Assembly: GCA_020002185.1 (NCBI GenBank)
Contig: CM034531.1
Span: forward strand, 74,052,200-74,116,199
From: Paraescarpia echinospica
Lineage: Eukaryota > Annelida > Polychaeta > Sabellida > Siboglinidae
Length of the DNA stretch: 64,000 nt
Reading direction: 5' to 3'
The position numbers were made by a program, and so were the translations under genes. How positions within the stretch are numbered: the stretch's first letter is position 1; each line of letters opens with the position of its first letter. Below the pieces are notes generated by a model that saw only the letters and a list, made by a program, of their open reading frames with translations, was not told the DNA's origin and did not search any database. Of this stretch, positions 47,110-58,647 are shown in pieces.

Positions 47110-47530
47110 ATGATGGGTGATTGATTGATTGGTTTATTGATTGATTGGTTGGTTGATTGGTTGGTTGATTGAGTGAGTATTGATTGAGTGGGTGAGTGAG
47201 TGAGTGTGTATGTGTGAGTGAGTGTGTGAGTGAGTGAGTGAATGAGAGTGTGCGTGAGTGAGAGATTGAGTGAGTGAGTGTTGATTGAGTGGGTGAGTGA
47301 GTGTGTGAACGAGTGAACGTGAGAATGAGTGAATGAGTTAATGAGTGAGTGAATGAGTGAGTGAGTGAGTGAATGAGTGTGTGAGTGAGTGAGTGAGTGA
47401 GTGAGTGAGTGAGTGAGTGAGTGAGTGAGTGAGTGAGTGAGTGAGTGAGTGAGTGAGTGAGTGAGTGAGTGAGTGAGTGAGTGAGTGAGTGAGTGAGTGA
47501 GTGAGTGAGTGAGTGAGTGAGTGAGTGAGT
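47110..47530 (+). repeat. GAGT tetranucleotide satellite, about 400 bp
   Basis: Imperfect GATT/GAGT repeats from 47110, becoming pure GAGT from about 47350 to 47530. It is the complement of the ACTC array at 41.1 kb. Confidence 0.97.
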
Positions 47531-47639
47531 CAGATCGGTTGGCCATATCGATGAAGATACAAAAAAATTTACAATGATTTTCTTGCTGTAAACAGTGAAG
47601 CCGTCGTTGGAGCTTTGTCAGGTTGAAAGAACTGTGACG

Positions 47640-48060
47640 CAAGTTACATTATCTTGTTTGAACCCTGTTCCTTTAAAAAAAAAACTGTGATAGATCATCT
47701 TCCAAATCACTGTTACGGTGCAGATACCAATGTCAATAGTGTTACTTCCTATATTTGCCTATATTGGTGTACATCTGTTACCCCTCTGTGCTTAACTTCG
47801 GTAACCTAATAGTACGTTACAAAGTCACATTGCTTATTGAGGTGATAGGTATTGGGGACATCTTACACTGCGGGCGTCTCCTAAAGGTAGCGGCACAATC
47901 AGTGCAGCAGTGTCCAGAATGGCTCCCTTCTAAAGTCTAAATGGACCAATGACCCATTTAGCCAAGATCATAAAATGAACATTTTGTAATGCTAGTGCGG
48001 TCAGGAATGGCAGTAATAGGATCGCAGCGAAATCTGGGATAACAGACTTCGATGCGATCC
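47640..48060. other. Intron-like DNA of the ABCB copy, nothing recognised
   Basis: No gene or repeat recognised. Ends at the truncation point of the Q-loop exon copy. Confidence 0.4.
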
Positions 48061-48063
48061 TAC

Positions 48064-48209
48064 TAGTCTCGCAGGAGCCGGTTCTCTTTAACCTGATCAT
48101 CTACCACAACATCGCTTACGGAGACAACACGAGGACGCCGACCATGGACGACGTCATCAACTTCGCTAAGAAAGCCAACATACACAACTTCATCGCCTCT
48201 CTACCTCTC
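48064..48209 (+). pseudogene. ABCB copy: 5'-truncated Q-loop exon
   Basis: Homology begins at [10 protein letters not shown]. The first 60 or so bases of the exon are replaced by unrelated DNA. The remainder ([20 protein letters not shown]) is open. The donor is GTACAT. Confidence 0.9.
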
Positions 48210-48718
48210 GTACATATCACCATTGACATTGTGTCTGTAAGTGTACGAACAAACTTTCTCTCACAGCATATATATGCTAAGGAGATTTACGTGATATATC
48301 TGCACTTGTTTAGTTATAAGTATATATCGGTATTTAGTTGGGGGAAAGTGCAAAATAAACTATACACTTCAACTTTTCCCTTTTCCATGTTAATCTTGTT
48401 TTTATTTTAATAATATGTACTTGCGCTCACTGCATTCTTTGTTATTGTATTTAAATTGAATTTATTTACCAACAATCACTCACAATATATCTACTTATAA
48501 AACAAAATTAAATCAATTCATCTGCATTACTTTAATGTTTTCGATAATGCTTACTGAGACATCTGCGCGTAATTAAGAACAACATTCATTCACAACGTTT
48601 GCACTTAATAAAATAATTCACTCACGATGTCTGCACTTATGCATTCATGGCGTCTGTCAGATATGTGCCATTTTTCACAAACGGGTTTTTGTTAGTTTCT
48701 GTACCTGTTCCTCTTTAG

Positions 48719-48845
48719 GGATAAATGTGGGCGAGTGCGGAAGTCAGCTGAGCGGAGGAAGAAACAGCGCATTGCCATAGCGAGGGCATTATTACGTAAT
48801 CCCAGAATCCTGCTCCTTGGCGAGGCGACTTCCGCCCTGGACACG
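48719..48845 (+). pseudogene. ABCB copy: broken signature/Walker B exon
   Basis: A 7-base deletion after GGATA creates a stop at once, and one base is missing in the LSGGQ codons. Walker B Asp is replaced by Gly (LLLGEA). Acceptor and donor sites remain. Confidence 0.92.
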
Positions 48846-49096
48846 GTAAGTGAAAGGGTATGGTAGAACTAAGCGTATGCCTGCATGCGCGTAACAATAG
48901 GATTTAAAAAAAGTTACACTCCATTACCGCTGCCAGACAGTAGAATTGATCGTAAAACGAATATCACTGGTATACCTGCAATAGCGTTGTTAATCAAATC
49001 TGAGAATAAGATATGATATTCAGGCTTTACAGTGTATGACTCTCTTTGTATTCTTCCTCAAGAATAAGTTGCTCTCCTCCTTGTTCCCTGTTGTAT

Positions 49097-49690
49097 AGGG
49101 GTGATGGTCAGGTACAGTACAGCTGAACCACTCGCTGTTTCTTTTGCATCTTTGTTTTCTGTCTATCGCTCCCTCTCTCCATCTGTCAACCACCCCTTAC
49201 CTTCTGATATCCCTCCTCGCGTAGTCCTCCCATCTCCGGTGTGGCCTTCGCCTTTTCCTGTGTCCTTTATGTAGTTCCGCCTCTGCTGTCTTCGCTATTT
49301 TTTCAGCATCCGTCCTTGCCACGTGGCCTTGTCATCTCATCCGGCTTCTCAATAATATCCCTATTACACAGCATTGCATTCCAACCTCTTTTCTCAAGTC
49401 ATTCTTCCTTCCTCCGTCTACCCTCTTTGTTCTTGTTATTGTTCTAACCCAGTTGTTCTCACAAACTTGCAGCTTCTGTTGTTGTTGTTCTGTCAGCGCC
49501 ACTGTCTCCAGACAATATAGGCATGCCGGTGTTACACACTCTCAGGACGCTCCCTTTATGCTTTTTCGATATTTGTCTGTCCATCACGATTCCCTCTACC
49601 TTTCTCCAAGCATTCGCTCTTGCTCCTTCTCCTGCACTTCCAAATCTGAACGTCCATCCGCCGTAGCCATTCCTCCTCTTCTTCTTTACT
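49097..49690. other. Pyrimidine-rich stretch, possible LINE flank
   Basis: Strong CT bias on the plus strand. Minus frames are Lys/Glu/Arg rich, perhaps extending the LINE fragment that starts at about 49690, but no motif is clear. Confidence 0.3.
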
Positions 49691-50300
49691 GACTTTTCCT
49701 GTCATCTGGGGTCGTCGGTATGGCTGGTAATTTCTTTCTCCATGTCCATCACTACATTTGCAGTCAGTCCCACGATGTCCATGTCTCTTCTGCATGTGTC
49801 TTTCCATCTGGTCTTCGGTCGTCCTCTCCTTCTTCTTCCTGGTATCTCTGCATTTAGCACTCTTCTCACTATGTGCTCCTCTTCCCTTCTCATACCATTT
49901 CACTCGTTTCTCTGTTATCTTTTTGGATGCTTGTGTCACTCTCGTTGCTCATCTAATATATTCGTTTCGGATTTCATCTTTCTGTGTTACTGTTGCCATC
50001 ACCATCTCTCTCTGGACTGTGGGTAGGCAATCTCCAGTTCCACAAATCCCACAGCCATTCTCCCTTGCATCTCCAACCTCTTCTCCATCAGCAGTCTCAA
50101 TGTAATGATAGCATATGTCGTCCATCTGCCCTTTCTGAATTTCCATTTTGTTCTTCCCCTAATTCTTGCTCTACTCTCTTTCGAATCCTCCCATCCAGGA
50201 TCCTCTCTAGCAGCTTCATGATATGACTTAGAAGTGTGATGCCTTGGTCTCCCTTCCTCTTCCATATTGGGACAATTAGCCCTATCAACCACTCTTCTGG
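49690..50300 (-). mobile_element. Internally deleted LINE (RT start and C-terminus)
   Basis: The minus strand gives LIVPIWKRKGDQGITLLSHI and KLLERILDGRIRKRVEQ (RT fingers, 50288-50150), then FVELEIAYPQSRE at the catalytic Asp region. It then passes abruptly to TQKDEIRNEYIR and TQASKKITEKRVKWY, then RRRRGRPKTRWKDTC (C-terminus, 50000-49740). The RT palm with the YADD box is missing, so an internal deletion joined the ends. The clade was not resolved. Confidence 0.75.
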
Positions 50301-50440
50301 TACACTACCGGCCGGACGATCCCCTTGGATTTCGTTGTCTTCTCGCCTTTGCCAGGGTAGACGGCGCGTCGGTTGCCCCGAACGCGGTAGCCCTTTCGTT
50401 CACCGATTTGGGAAATCATAGCCACTCAGTAGCGCTGCCC

Positions 50441-53400
50441 TGATTGATAGATAGATAGATAGATACGTTTTATTTCAGATCAATTATATACATACTAATA
50501 CAGTTTATACATTGTTATAAGTATACATGATGTTTGATCTATGGAGACCTGCACTAAGACCTACAAGATCGCTGACGTGCAGGCCACCATGACGAATATA
50601 TAATAAATTTGTCTTTATAAATATAACTTATAAAAGAAAAAAAGAAAAAAAACCTCGAAATTAATTGAAGTACAAAAAGAGTAGTAAACAAGTAATACCG
50701 TAATTTATAAATATTAAAATCAATAATTATCACTACTGTCTCTAAATCCACTGACGTCATTATTGTCAGTTAATGTTAACTGAAAAAAAACTAGCCTAAC
50801 CTACATTTACAAACATAATCTAACACATACTAGAGTATAACTAATAACAATATTTTTATATTATAAAATGTCTACTGTAAATATGGTCCATTTGGCTTAC
50901 ATGTATAGCAATTCTGAATGTTACATTGTGATATGTATTTGCTAATTATATATTTTGTTGCATAGTTTATCAAGCCTTGATATGAATGACTTTTAATTTT
51001 TTCAAGTACAAGTTTTGGAAGAAAGTTTTCTTGAATTATTTTTGGAATTTCATGTCTGATACACAAGCGGGACTATTTAGAATTTGTATGTTTTACTTGA
51101 ATATCATAATTATTGTTGTTTGGAAGGTTGTTTTCCATGTTATTAAAACGTTGAGGTGCCAATCTGGTCCTTCTTAATCATATTATTTTATGTTCCTGTG
51201 TTTGAAACATGTTTTATAAGTATCCTGGATGATTTCATTTTTTATATTAAAAATAAGTTTGAGACATGATAGTTTATAGACCTTTAGTAATTTAAGATTC
51301 TTAAACAGATGTGCAGTATGGGAATTATATTTACTGTTTGATACTGCTCTGACTGCCTTTTTTGCAACTTACATATTCGTGCTCCTATATTAAGACCCCA
51401 TGCTGTTATTCCGTAATTTAGGTGTGATAAAAATAGTTAATTCTAGATTATTTTCAAGATGTACACTGGCACATAGTGTCTTAATCTAGATATAATTCCA
51501 CATATCCTTAACAATTTGTTGGCTAAGTAATTGAGATAAGAAGACCATGTTAGATTCGAGTATATGAGAATACCAATAAATTTAAAATGTGTTACATGTT
51601 CAATTGGAATACTGTTTACCTCAATATTAGGAATGTCGCTATTTATTTTTATTTTTTTTACTATGAAAAATCATCATCTTCGTTTTGCTTACATTGAGTG
51701 AGAGCTTGTTCACTGCTAGCCAGTCAGTTATATTGGTTAATTCCGCATTTATTTGATTAGATGTTGAGTTAGTTGTACGGTTATTTGTGAAGTTGCCCAA
51801 CGTGCTGAGCAGGGTGGTGTCATCGGCATACATGGTGGGTGTAAATTTTGTACTAGCCATTGCTAAATCATTTATATATATTAGGAATAGTAGAGGTCCT
51901 AATATTGACCCTTGGGGAATCCTGCGATTATTGTTTCTGCAGATGATTGAACGTTGTTAACTTCAACATATTGCTGTCTGTTGTATAAGTAACTTCTGAA
52001 ACAATCTAACTCAACATTTGTTATGCCGTAATGTTTTAGCTTGCTGGTGAGAATTGCATGGTCAATAGTGTCAAAGGCCTTTGACAAATCTAGGAATATT
52101 GATATAGGTATTTTGTTTTCATCAAGATCTAAAAATATAGTCGATCTACCATTTCAGTTAATGCTAATTCAATAGAATAACCTTCTCTGAATCCGTACTG
52201 ATTTACACATAAGAGGTTATTTATAGTGAAATATTAAATAGTTGTGCATGATACTTTTTCAAACACTTTAGATACAGAAGGTAAAAGTTATATAGGTATA
52301 TAGTTATTCATATCGTGTTCATCATCTTTCTTGAACATAGGAACAATCTTCGCCATTTTCAATTTATTGGGAAATCTTCATGTTGTCAGTGACTGATTAA
52401 TTATGCAAGTAATTGGCTTGGCTAAGGCATTGACTGAAGCGTTTAATAAAATTTGAGAAACGCTTTTCTTATGTTTTAGTTTATTTATAATTGTTTTCCT
52501 TTTTTCTTCGTCAATTGGTGTAAATGTGAAAACTGTCTCTACTTTCTTCTTGTCTATATATATTCTGAAGTTAGGTTTTCCTTCAGAATCGATTTTATTA
52601 GCAAGATTTGGCCCAACGTTTAAAAAAAAGGTGTTGAACTGATTTGCTATTTTGTTTTTATCTGTTATCTTGATTCCGTTTTTATTAAGGTGTGTTGGTA
52701 ATTTGTTTTGGATTCTGGAATTATTCATTACATCAGCAATAGTTTCCAATGTTTTGTTAGTGTCTTCTTTGTGTTTATTAAATTCTAACTTGTAATAATC
52801 TGCTTTGGTATCTCATTGCAGTTTTCTAACTTGTTTTATTTTGGTTTTAAGTTCCGCATATTTTGAGGCGTATGCCATTGTGCCAGGTTCTATCATGTTG
52901 ACTGTTCTGTAGAGTTCGTCCCTTTGTTTAATTTCTGGGAGGAGATTGCAATTCATCCATTTGGATTTTTTGTGTTTGTATTTATTGAATTTAACATACT
53001 ATAATGGGAAGTGCCTATTTATGATTTCATCAAGTTTTGAATTGTTGATCAGAGGTTATCGTAGTGTCTGCTGTTATATTATGATCAAAAACTTCGGTCC
53101 ATTCTACGTTTTCGAGTTCTCCAAGAAAACCCCGCATTTCGTTTCCTGTAAATGATCTTGTGTTAATTGTTTTTATTTTATTATATGTTTTATTAACTTT
53201 AAAATTTAAAGCAGCAAATATGGCCATGTGATCAGAGATTTGTATAGCTAGTATACCACTCTGTGAGATTTGACTGGGTTTGGAGATTTACAATACATAT
53301 GGTCTATTAGTGTTGCGTTTTTTTTATATTCTGGTTGGTAAGGTTATGATAGGTAGCAGATCTAATTCTGCCAATGAATCATAAAATTCTTGAAATGTAT

Positions 53401-53740
53401 TATTGGAGTTTAACTTTAATAAATCAATATTAAAGTATCCTGTTAGTACGATGTGTTTAGAGGAATTACACAAGTTCCGGATTATGGGGGTGACATCTTG
53501 CAGAAATGAATCTATTGAGTCATGATTATTGTTATCTTTTGGAGGTCTGTATATGTTAGATATTGTAATGTCTTTACCCGAATCGTCAATAATGTTTATA
53601 AACAATCCTTCCCAGGTTGAGTAGATATTATGCGATTTGTAACTGACTAGACAAATTTTGTTTGATATGTATGTTACCAGCCCTCCTTTTCTTGAACAAT
53701 TGTTAGTGTATATTTCGACTTTATTCAGCTCTGTGTGTCA
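50441..53740 (-). mobile_element. 5'-truncated LINE with tetranucleotide tail
   Basis: Reading from 53740 down: endonuclease part (SRKGGLVTYISNK, SNIYRPPKDNNNHDSI), a linker with NTFFLNVGPNLANKI (52749-52378), reverse transcriptase with SKAFDTIDHAILTSKLKHYG (52087-51899) and [14 protein letters not shown] (51860-51640), then the C-terminal region. The 3' end is marked by a (GATA)5 microsatellite at 50444-50465, which is a typical LINE tail. The 5' end is cut inside the endonuclease at about 53740. Several frameshifts make it inactive. It lies in the intron just before the Harbinger transposase exon at 53759. Confidence 0.85.
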
Positions 53741-53758
53741 AACTGCATTTTCTGTTAG

Positions 53759-53999
53759 GTATGAGCCTGGCAAGGCATGTCAGATCATCATGGCATGCAT
53801 TGTGCTGCACAACATTGCTGTCAAGCTGAGACTGCCAGTGCCGGATGATGCTGCTGAAGACCTAGCTGATGACAACAATGATGACGGCAACAACAATGGA
53901 GGCGACCCAACTCTATCAGGCAGAGCAACACGTGACAGATTGGTTCAACGATACTTCAGCGGGTACTTATATTTATTCAATCGTTATAAGTTTCATTAA
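53759..53999 (+). pseudogene. PIF/Harbinger transposase (HARBI1-like), last exon
   Basis: After an acceptor (TTTCTGTTAG) the frame encodes IIMACIVLHNIAVKLRLPVP, an acidic Asp/Asn-rich stretch, and SGRATRDRLVQRYFS, ending in TAA at 53997-53999. The MACIVLHNIA block and the RDRLV.RYF end are the C-terminus of HARBI1-like nucleases, after the last catalytic residue. The preceding exons are replaced by the LINE at 50.4-53.7 kb. Confidence 0.8.
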
Positions 54000-54290
54000 A
54001 ATATTTATTTTAAATCATAACGTGTAAGAAAATCAACATGTTGTTGAAATGTCATTCACCAAGTTTGGCACTAATTGCAACTACGATAATAAAACAGTTG
54101 ACTAGATAATAAACAATGGTAGTAGCCATATACTCTTTCTATAATACCTTTGAAAATAAAGCATTCTTTAAAGAAATTAATACTGGTTAAGGTATTCACA
54201 TGCTATCACAACAACATAGCAGTAGTATTCAATATAATAATGAAATGTCAATCTGATATTAGCTATGATAGGCACAACAGTAAATGTTGT

Positions 54291-54726
54291 TCAGTCATCT
54301 GCTTCAGAGTCTGATCCACACAGTATAGTTTCAATCGTTCTGAGCGATACTCCTAATTCCTTCTCTAGTTTCTGCACTAGCAACATCTCTTTGTAGGTAA
54401 CTAACCTAGTCAATCTGCTGTCCAATTTAATTTTTTTAATCTCGAATCTAATTTTCTCTACATCTAGTTGCACCTTCTCTCTCTCCTCTGCAACGAAGTG
54501 ATGGCAGTTGTCGTCTACTCTGCGCCTCTTTTGTGTTTTCAGGTGAATGCTGCTTGGTGTGCCATCCTGTGTGCTCTCATTTCCCGGTACAACACGTCGC
54601 AGTGGTGTAAGCGAGGATACGACCGTCACGTCGCAATCTTTGGTCCTGTCGACTGGGGTGGACACCATCGCGTCGACGGGGGTGGGCACAACCGACCATC
54701 GCGTTGACAGGATTGTCAAACTGTAG
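54291..54726 (-). pseudogene. Myb/SANT-like Harbinger partner, C-terminal exon
   Basis: The minus strand encodes a Ser/Thr/Pro-rich part, then a coiled-coil-like basic/acidic region (EEREKVQLDVEKIRFEIKKI, KEMLLVQKLEKELGVSL) and an acidic end GSDSEADD with stop. An acceptor-like CTACAG precedes it near 54727. This layout fits the C-terminus of the Myb-like DNA-binding protein encoded divergently from the transposase in PIF/Harbinger elements. The opposite strand and proximity to the HARBI1-like exon support the pairing. Confidence 0.65.
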
Positions 54727-54739
54727 CTCGTCTTAGCTG

Positions 54740-56220
54740 AACGGGCATGTTAGTGATGACAGCGTCAGAATGTCACTTGGTGTGCTCTGTCCCTCACCTT
54801 CTGAATAGTAATAATTTATTTGTACATTTACGATAGAAACAAAGGTTTCTGTATAACTGTCTGAAACCATGGAAATGGTAGAAATAGTAAGAATTAAACC
54901 AGTTTTATATGTTCATTTGATTTGTATGTTTCAGCAAAAAAACTGCTTTGTGTTATTATCAAATGTGCCCTAGTAAAAAAGTGAGTAATTGTATTAGAGA
55001 ACAACTCTTGTTTTTATCAAGCTCCTTTAATTACTTGTACAAACAGTGTCACTAATTGTATAAATTCTGCAAATCCACTTCGTGCATGAACTATTGAATG
55101 CCTTCATACTGGTTACCTTCGAAACTAATTTGCAACATGAATAAATTATTTGATATATGTACACAACAGTAAGTGTTGTATTCTTATGTTCACCTTGACC
55201 ATCCGGCTGAACCAGTAGAATCTCACCAAACAGTCCAGTGTCCGCTGAATCCACCCCACCAGTATAACAAACACGAAAAACTACTTTATGTTCACATATG
55301 AAACATGGATAACTTAATAATCTGAAACTAGTGCTATCTTTTGTAAAAAAAACTAATGACTTATTTGTTTGAAACTGCATTCACCCCTTAAATCGTCGAG
55401 CTCGTCCCTGTTTACGAGTTTGTCTAACGATTCTTGTACATTGCGCCTGTGAGCCCAGATTCCGGAGGATATATGCGCTGTACAAGTTTGTTGTTGTTAT
55501 TATTTTTAATATACAATTTTGTCTTACATCAGTCGTTTAAAAAATGCTGTTTGGCTCATGACAACTCCTTGAGAATATCAGAAATATTTGGGGTATATAC
55601 TTAGATATTGACAACAACATGCTAGTCAATAGCTGTATTGCCACGAAACAATTCTTAATACACAATTACAAGATGAAAATCAATCAACTAATTAGCTCAG
55701 GCTCAGCAGTGTGTTGTCTTTCTTAATGTCAGATACTTGACACATGGGCGGGAATCCTAATCAAGGGTTGTAAAACCACCATGTGTGTGCAACTGAGATA
55801 GGAACAGTTGTAAATGTGTCATTTGTCAAGCTGTGAACCAGACTGTCCACTGGAGATTTTGGATAAGAACACAGTTGTATTTGAGTACGGATGAAAACTT
55901 ACTTGAATTAGTAATTCATATATCGAACGTACATTATAATGCTAGGCACATTAATAAATAATATTGTGTTGATCTGTGTTTGGACTGTTTTAGAATGATT
56001 TTGTTTTGATAATTTTAATGCAATTGTACACACTGGAAGTTCAACAATTATTTAGACAGTGGTACGTGTCCATATATAAATATTTTATGTATATTTGTGA
56101 CACAGAGTAGTCATACACAGACATAGTAAAGCATAAGCAACCACTTGCTGACCAACGCAACGGCAATGCCAACATGGCAATAATGTACAATATTCGCATT
56201 GAACAACAATCCTATCCTAG
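54740..56220. other. Intron-like AT-rich DNA between Myb-like exons
   Basis: No further coding family recognised. It is probably the intron of the minus-strand Myb-like gene. Confidence 0.4.
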
Positions 56221-56222
56221 GC

Positions 56223-56420
56223 CTACTTACCCTCGATGCCTTCGACGAGAGCCGTGTCGACTCCAATTATGTCGAGCACCAGGTTGACGAACCTCTGCTC
56301 ATTCTCCTTCTTGCCACCCCCTGTCTTGGGGTAGCGACGAGCGGAGATGATACGTAAACTGGCGCTTTTCATGTTCTCCATATTCTTCGAGCAAACAGCT
56401 CTACTCTTCATCACTGAAAT
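56223..56420 (-). pseudogene. Myb/SANT-like domain exon of the Harbinger partner
   Basis: The frame encodes NMENMKSASLRIISARRYPK and TGGGKKENEQRFVNLVLDII, then GVDTALVEGIEG, followed by a good donor (GTAAGT) at the minus-strand end. This is the last helix of a Myb/SANT-like DNA-binding domain plus its conserved 'TGGG' linker. The first helices would lie upstream and are not clear. A frameshift near 56395 seems likely. The exon would splice to 54726. Confidence 0.65.
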
Positions 56421-56454
56421 TCGATTTTCTTTCTCTTTTTCCGGAACCGGTGTA

Positions 56455-56650
56455 CTGGTCTGGAAGGAGGTTCCGGTCTGAGAGTAAGTTCCGGTTCCGT
56501 TTTGTGTATTGCGCATGCGATTGTACATGTCAAAGGTTAGCGCCTACTTTCGGCCCGCAGCTGTATGGTCTGGAAGGAGGTTCCGGTCTGAGAGTAAGTT
56601 CCGGTTCCGTTTTGCGTACACACAGTACATGTCAAAGGTTAGCGCCTATT
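56455..56650. repeat. Tandem duplication, about 110-bp unit
   Basis: TGGTCTGGAAGGAGGTTCCG, AGTAAGTTCCGGTTCCGTTT and ACATGTCAAAGGTTAGCGCC occur twice in a row (56456-56550 and 56567-56650). The position just upstream of the Myb-like exon suggests a promoter or terminal region. Confidence 0.88.
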
Positions 56651-56889
56651 TTTAGCCAGCTTAACACGGTGTTTGCCGAAAGAATGCGTGATAGTTTACG
56701 TTAATGATACGGTTACTATTGTAATTGTTAGTATACATAACAAAACCTCATAATTAGCATAACTTGTAGTTATTTGCAAAACAAAATGTGTTTATTTTGA
56801 TGTCATTGTCTCAGAGCGTTGACGTTGTGTATCTTACGACTTCGTCACACAGAGCAGCTTTTGTGGTAAACACAAATCTTCGCATTTTA

Positions 56890-57580
56890 AATGACATGAC
56901 ACATACTTATCTCCGTCAGTTTGGCATGTATGAAGCTGAATTTTTTTATAATCTAGCAGGCCCATTGGGGGTGGTTCGTAGATTTGGATTTTTTTTTATT
57001 CGTTGGGGGTGGGGATCTTGGGGGTTAACAATTTATAAATGACACATATCTCTGTTAATTTGACATATATGAAGCTGACATTTTGTGTGTGTGATTTAGG
57101 GTGTCCATTGGGGTAGTTTGTACATATAGGTTTTTTTCGAAATTCATCCAGGTGGTGGGGGTCTCGGGGGAGGTCACAATTTTTAAATTGCACTTATCTC
57201 TGTCATTTTGTCATGTGTGGAGTTGAACTTTTGTGTTTGATCTAGCAAGCCCATTGGGATCTAGATATAAAACAAATTCAAAATGTGGGGTCACAATTTT
57301 AAAATGGCACTTATCTGGGCCAGCCATGCCTGTATGGGGCAGACATTTTATGCGATCTAGCGTACCCATTGGGATGGTTCGTAGTTTTATATTTTTTTCT
57401 AAATTTGTCCGGGGTGGCGGTCTGGGGGTCACAATTTTTAAATAGCACTTATCTCCATCAGTTTTGTAAATATGGGGCTGACATTTTGTGTGCAGTCTAG
57501 AAGTCCCATTGAGGCACTTCAAAATTCGTACGGAGGGTGGGGATCTTAGGGTCACCATTTCCAAACAGTTTTTCCTAACG
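56890..57580. repeat. About 140-bp tandem repeat, five units
   Basis: Units start near 56904, 57044, 57189, 57309 and 57446 with an ACTTATCT(C) motif. They then share GCTGACATTTTGTGTG, CCCATTGGGG(T)GGTTCGTA, a T-run, a GGGGTGG(GG)TCT stretch and GTCACAATTTTTAAA. Divergence is considerable. Confidence 0.85.
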
Positions 57581-57589
57581 CAACTCCGA

Positions 57590-58530
57590 GTAACTCAACA
57601 ATTCTTTAATAATACATTTATGGAAACGGGTCATGCATTCACGACTGACATAAATAAACATTTATTATCATGTCAACGTGTATAATTATGTGTGACATAA
57701 CAGTTCAAATAGTATTATTAAATGAAATATAAAATGTAAAAAAATATTTATTTACACATATCAAAACTAGAGCCCTTTGTATAATACTGTGATGTTTCAT
57801 CAGACAAGTGATCAAATGCAATTATTAAAAAATAAACCTATTGTTACAAATAATTATTAACTCGTAGATAACATTAGCCTTTCTGGTCATACATATTTAC
57901 GTCACATTATGGGCAATCTAATGTAATGTAAATTAAACTGAGGAGATCCTTATGAAACTAAAGCTGTGATTGTTATTACGTTAAACAAAGTAACATAAAA
58001 CAACAGGAATACACTAAAATGATTGGCATACATTTACAAAGAACCAAACCACGTAGCTCGTTATATAACACTGCACTCGCTTGCAATACAACATTGCTAC
58101 AAATAAAGTATATCATAATATTTAATCAGCCAAGTAATATAAAATTAAATTATTCACAAATAAAACCATTGTCACAAGTAATCATTAATTTATATATAGC
58201 ATGACTGCATGACTGTAATAATAATAAAGTAAGATATTTATATAGTGCCATAATCACACAGTGCTCTATGGTGCTTTACAATACAATCATAATACCAAAC
58301 CTGTATAGTTAGATCATTAAAATATTAAGTTAAATATCATAAAAACAATACAACTAAGAATCGTACATTGAATTAAAAAACAATTTAAATATAAGGGCAT
58401 TATACCTAAAACATAGATAATGAATAAACTCATTTAAATAATAAATTATACTAAGAGCCATCAAATAATAGGATGAGGTGAGATTAAAATAGTAAGATGA
58501 CAAACTAAAGTATATATTCAGTGATTGCAT
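57590..58530. other. AT-rich spacer, nothing recognised
   Basis: Very AT-rich, without coding resemblance. Confidence 0.4.
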
Positions 58531-58536
58531 GTGCCA

Positions 58537-58647
58537 TTACTGTTTCTTGTATTGCAGGAACTCTGCTAATATTGCCTTTCTGAAATCATCGACATGGCAC
58601 TGGCGTATCTTGTAAGGTGGTACTCCAATTATGATGGCCTTTGCATA
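58537..58647 (-). CDS. Ulp1-like terminal exon
   Basis: Between ATTCCAG and the TAA at 58537-58539. Encodes YAKAIIIGVPPYKIRQCHVD and DFRKAILAEFLQYKKQ, the C-terminal helices of the fold. Confidence 0.75.
   Translation of the reverse strand, partial: YAKAIIIGVPPYKIRQCHVDDFRKAILAEFLQYKKQ

Larger units (their letters stand above)
42282..48845 (+). pseudogene. Tandem ABCB 3'-exon copy, decayed
   Basis: Five exon types of the 26-39 kb ABCB gene recur in the same order and orientation 3.6 kb downstream of its stop. They are helix 5 (42282-42422), helix 6 (44031-44187), Walker A exon (45262-45297 truncated, and 45683-45871 frameshifted), Q-loop exon (48064-48209, 5' truncated) and signature/Walker B exon (48719-48845, frameshifted). 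The first two are intact with correct splice sites and identical lengths to their counterparts. The NBD exons are destroyed. The terminal exon was not found. The remains are a dead paralogue or part of one. Confidence 0.9.

Noticed and set aside
47079..47642. 187-codon minus-strand ORF
   Set aside because: Translation of the GAGT satellite.
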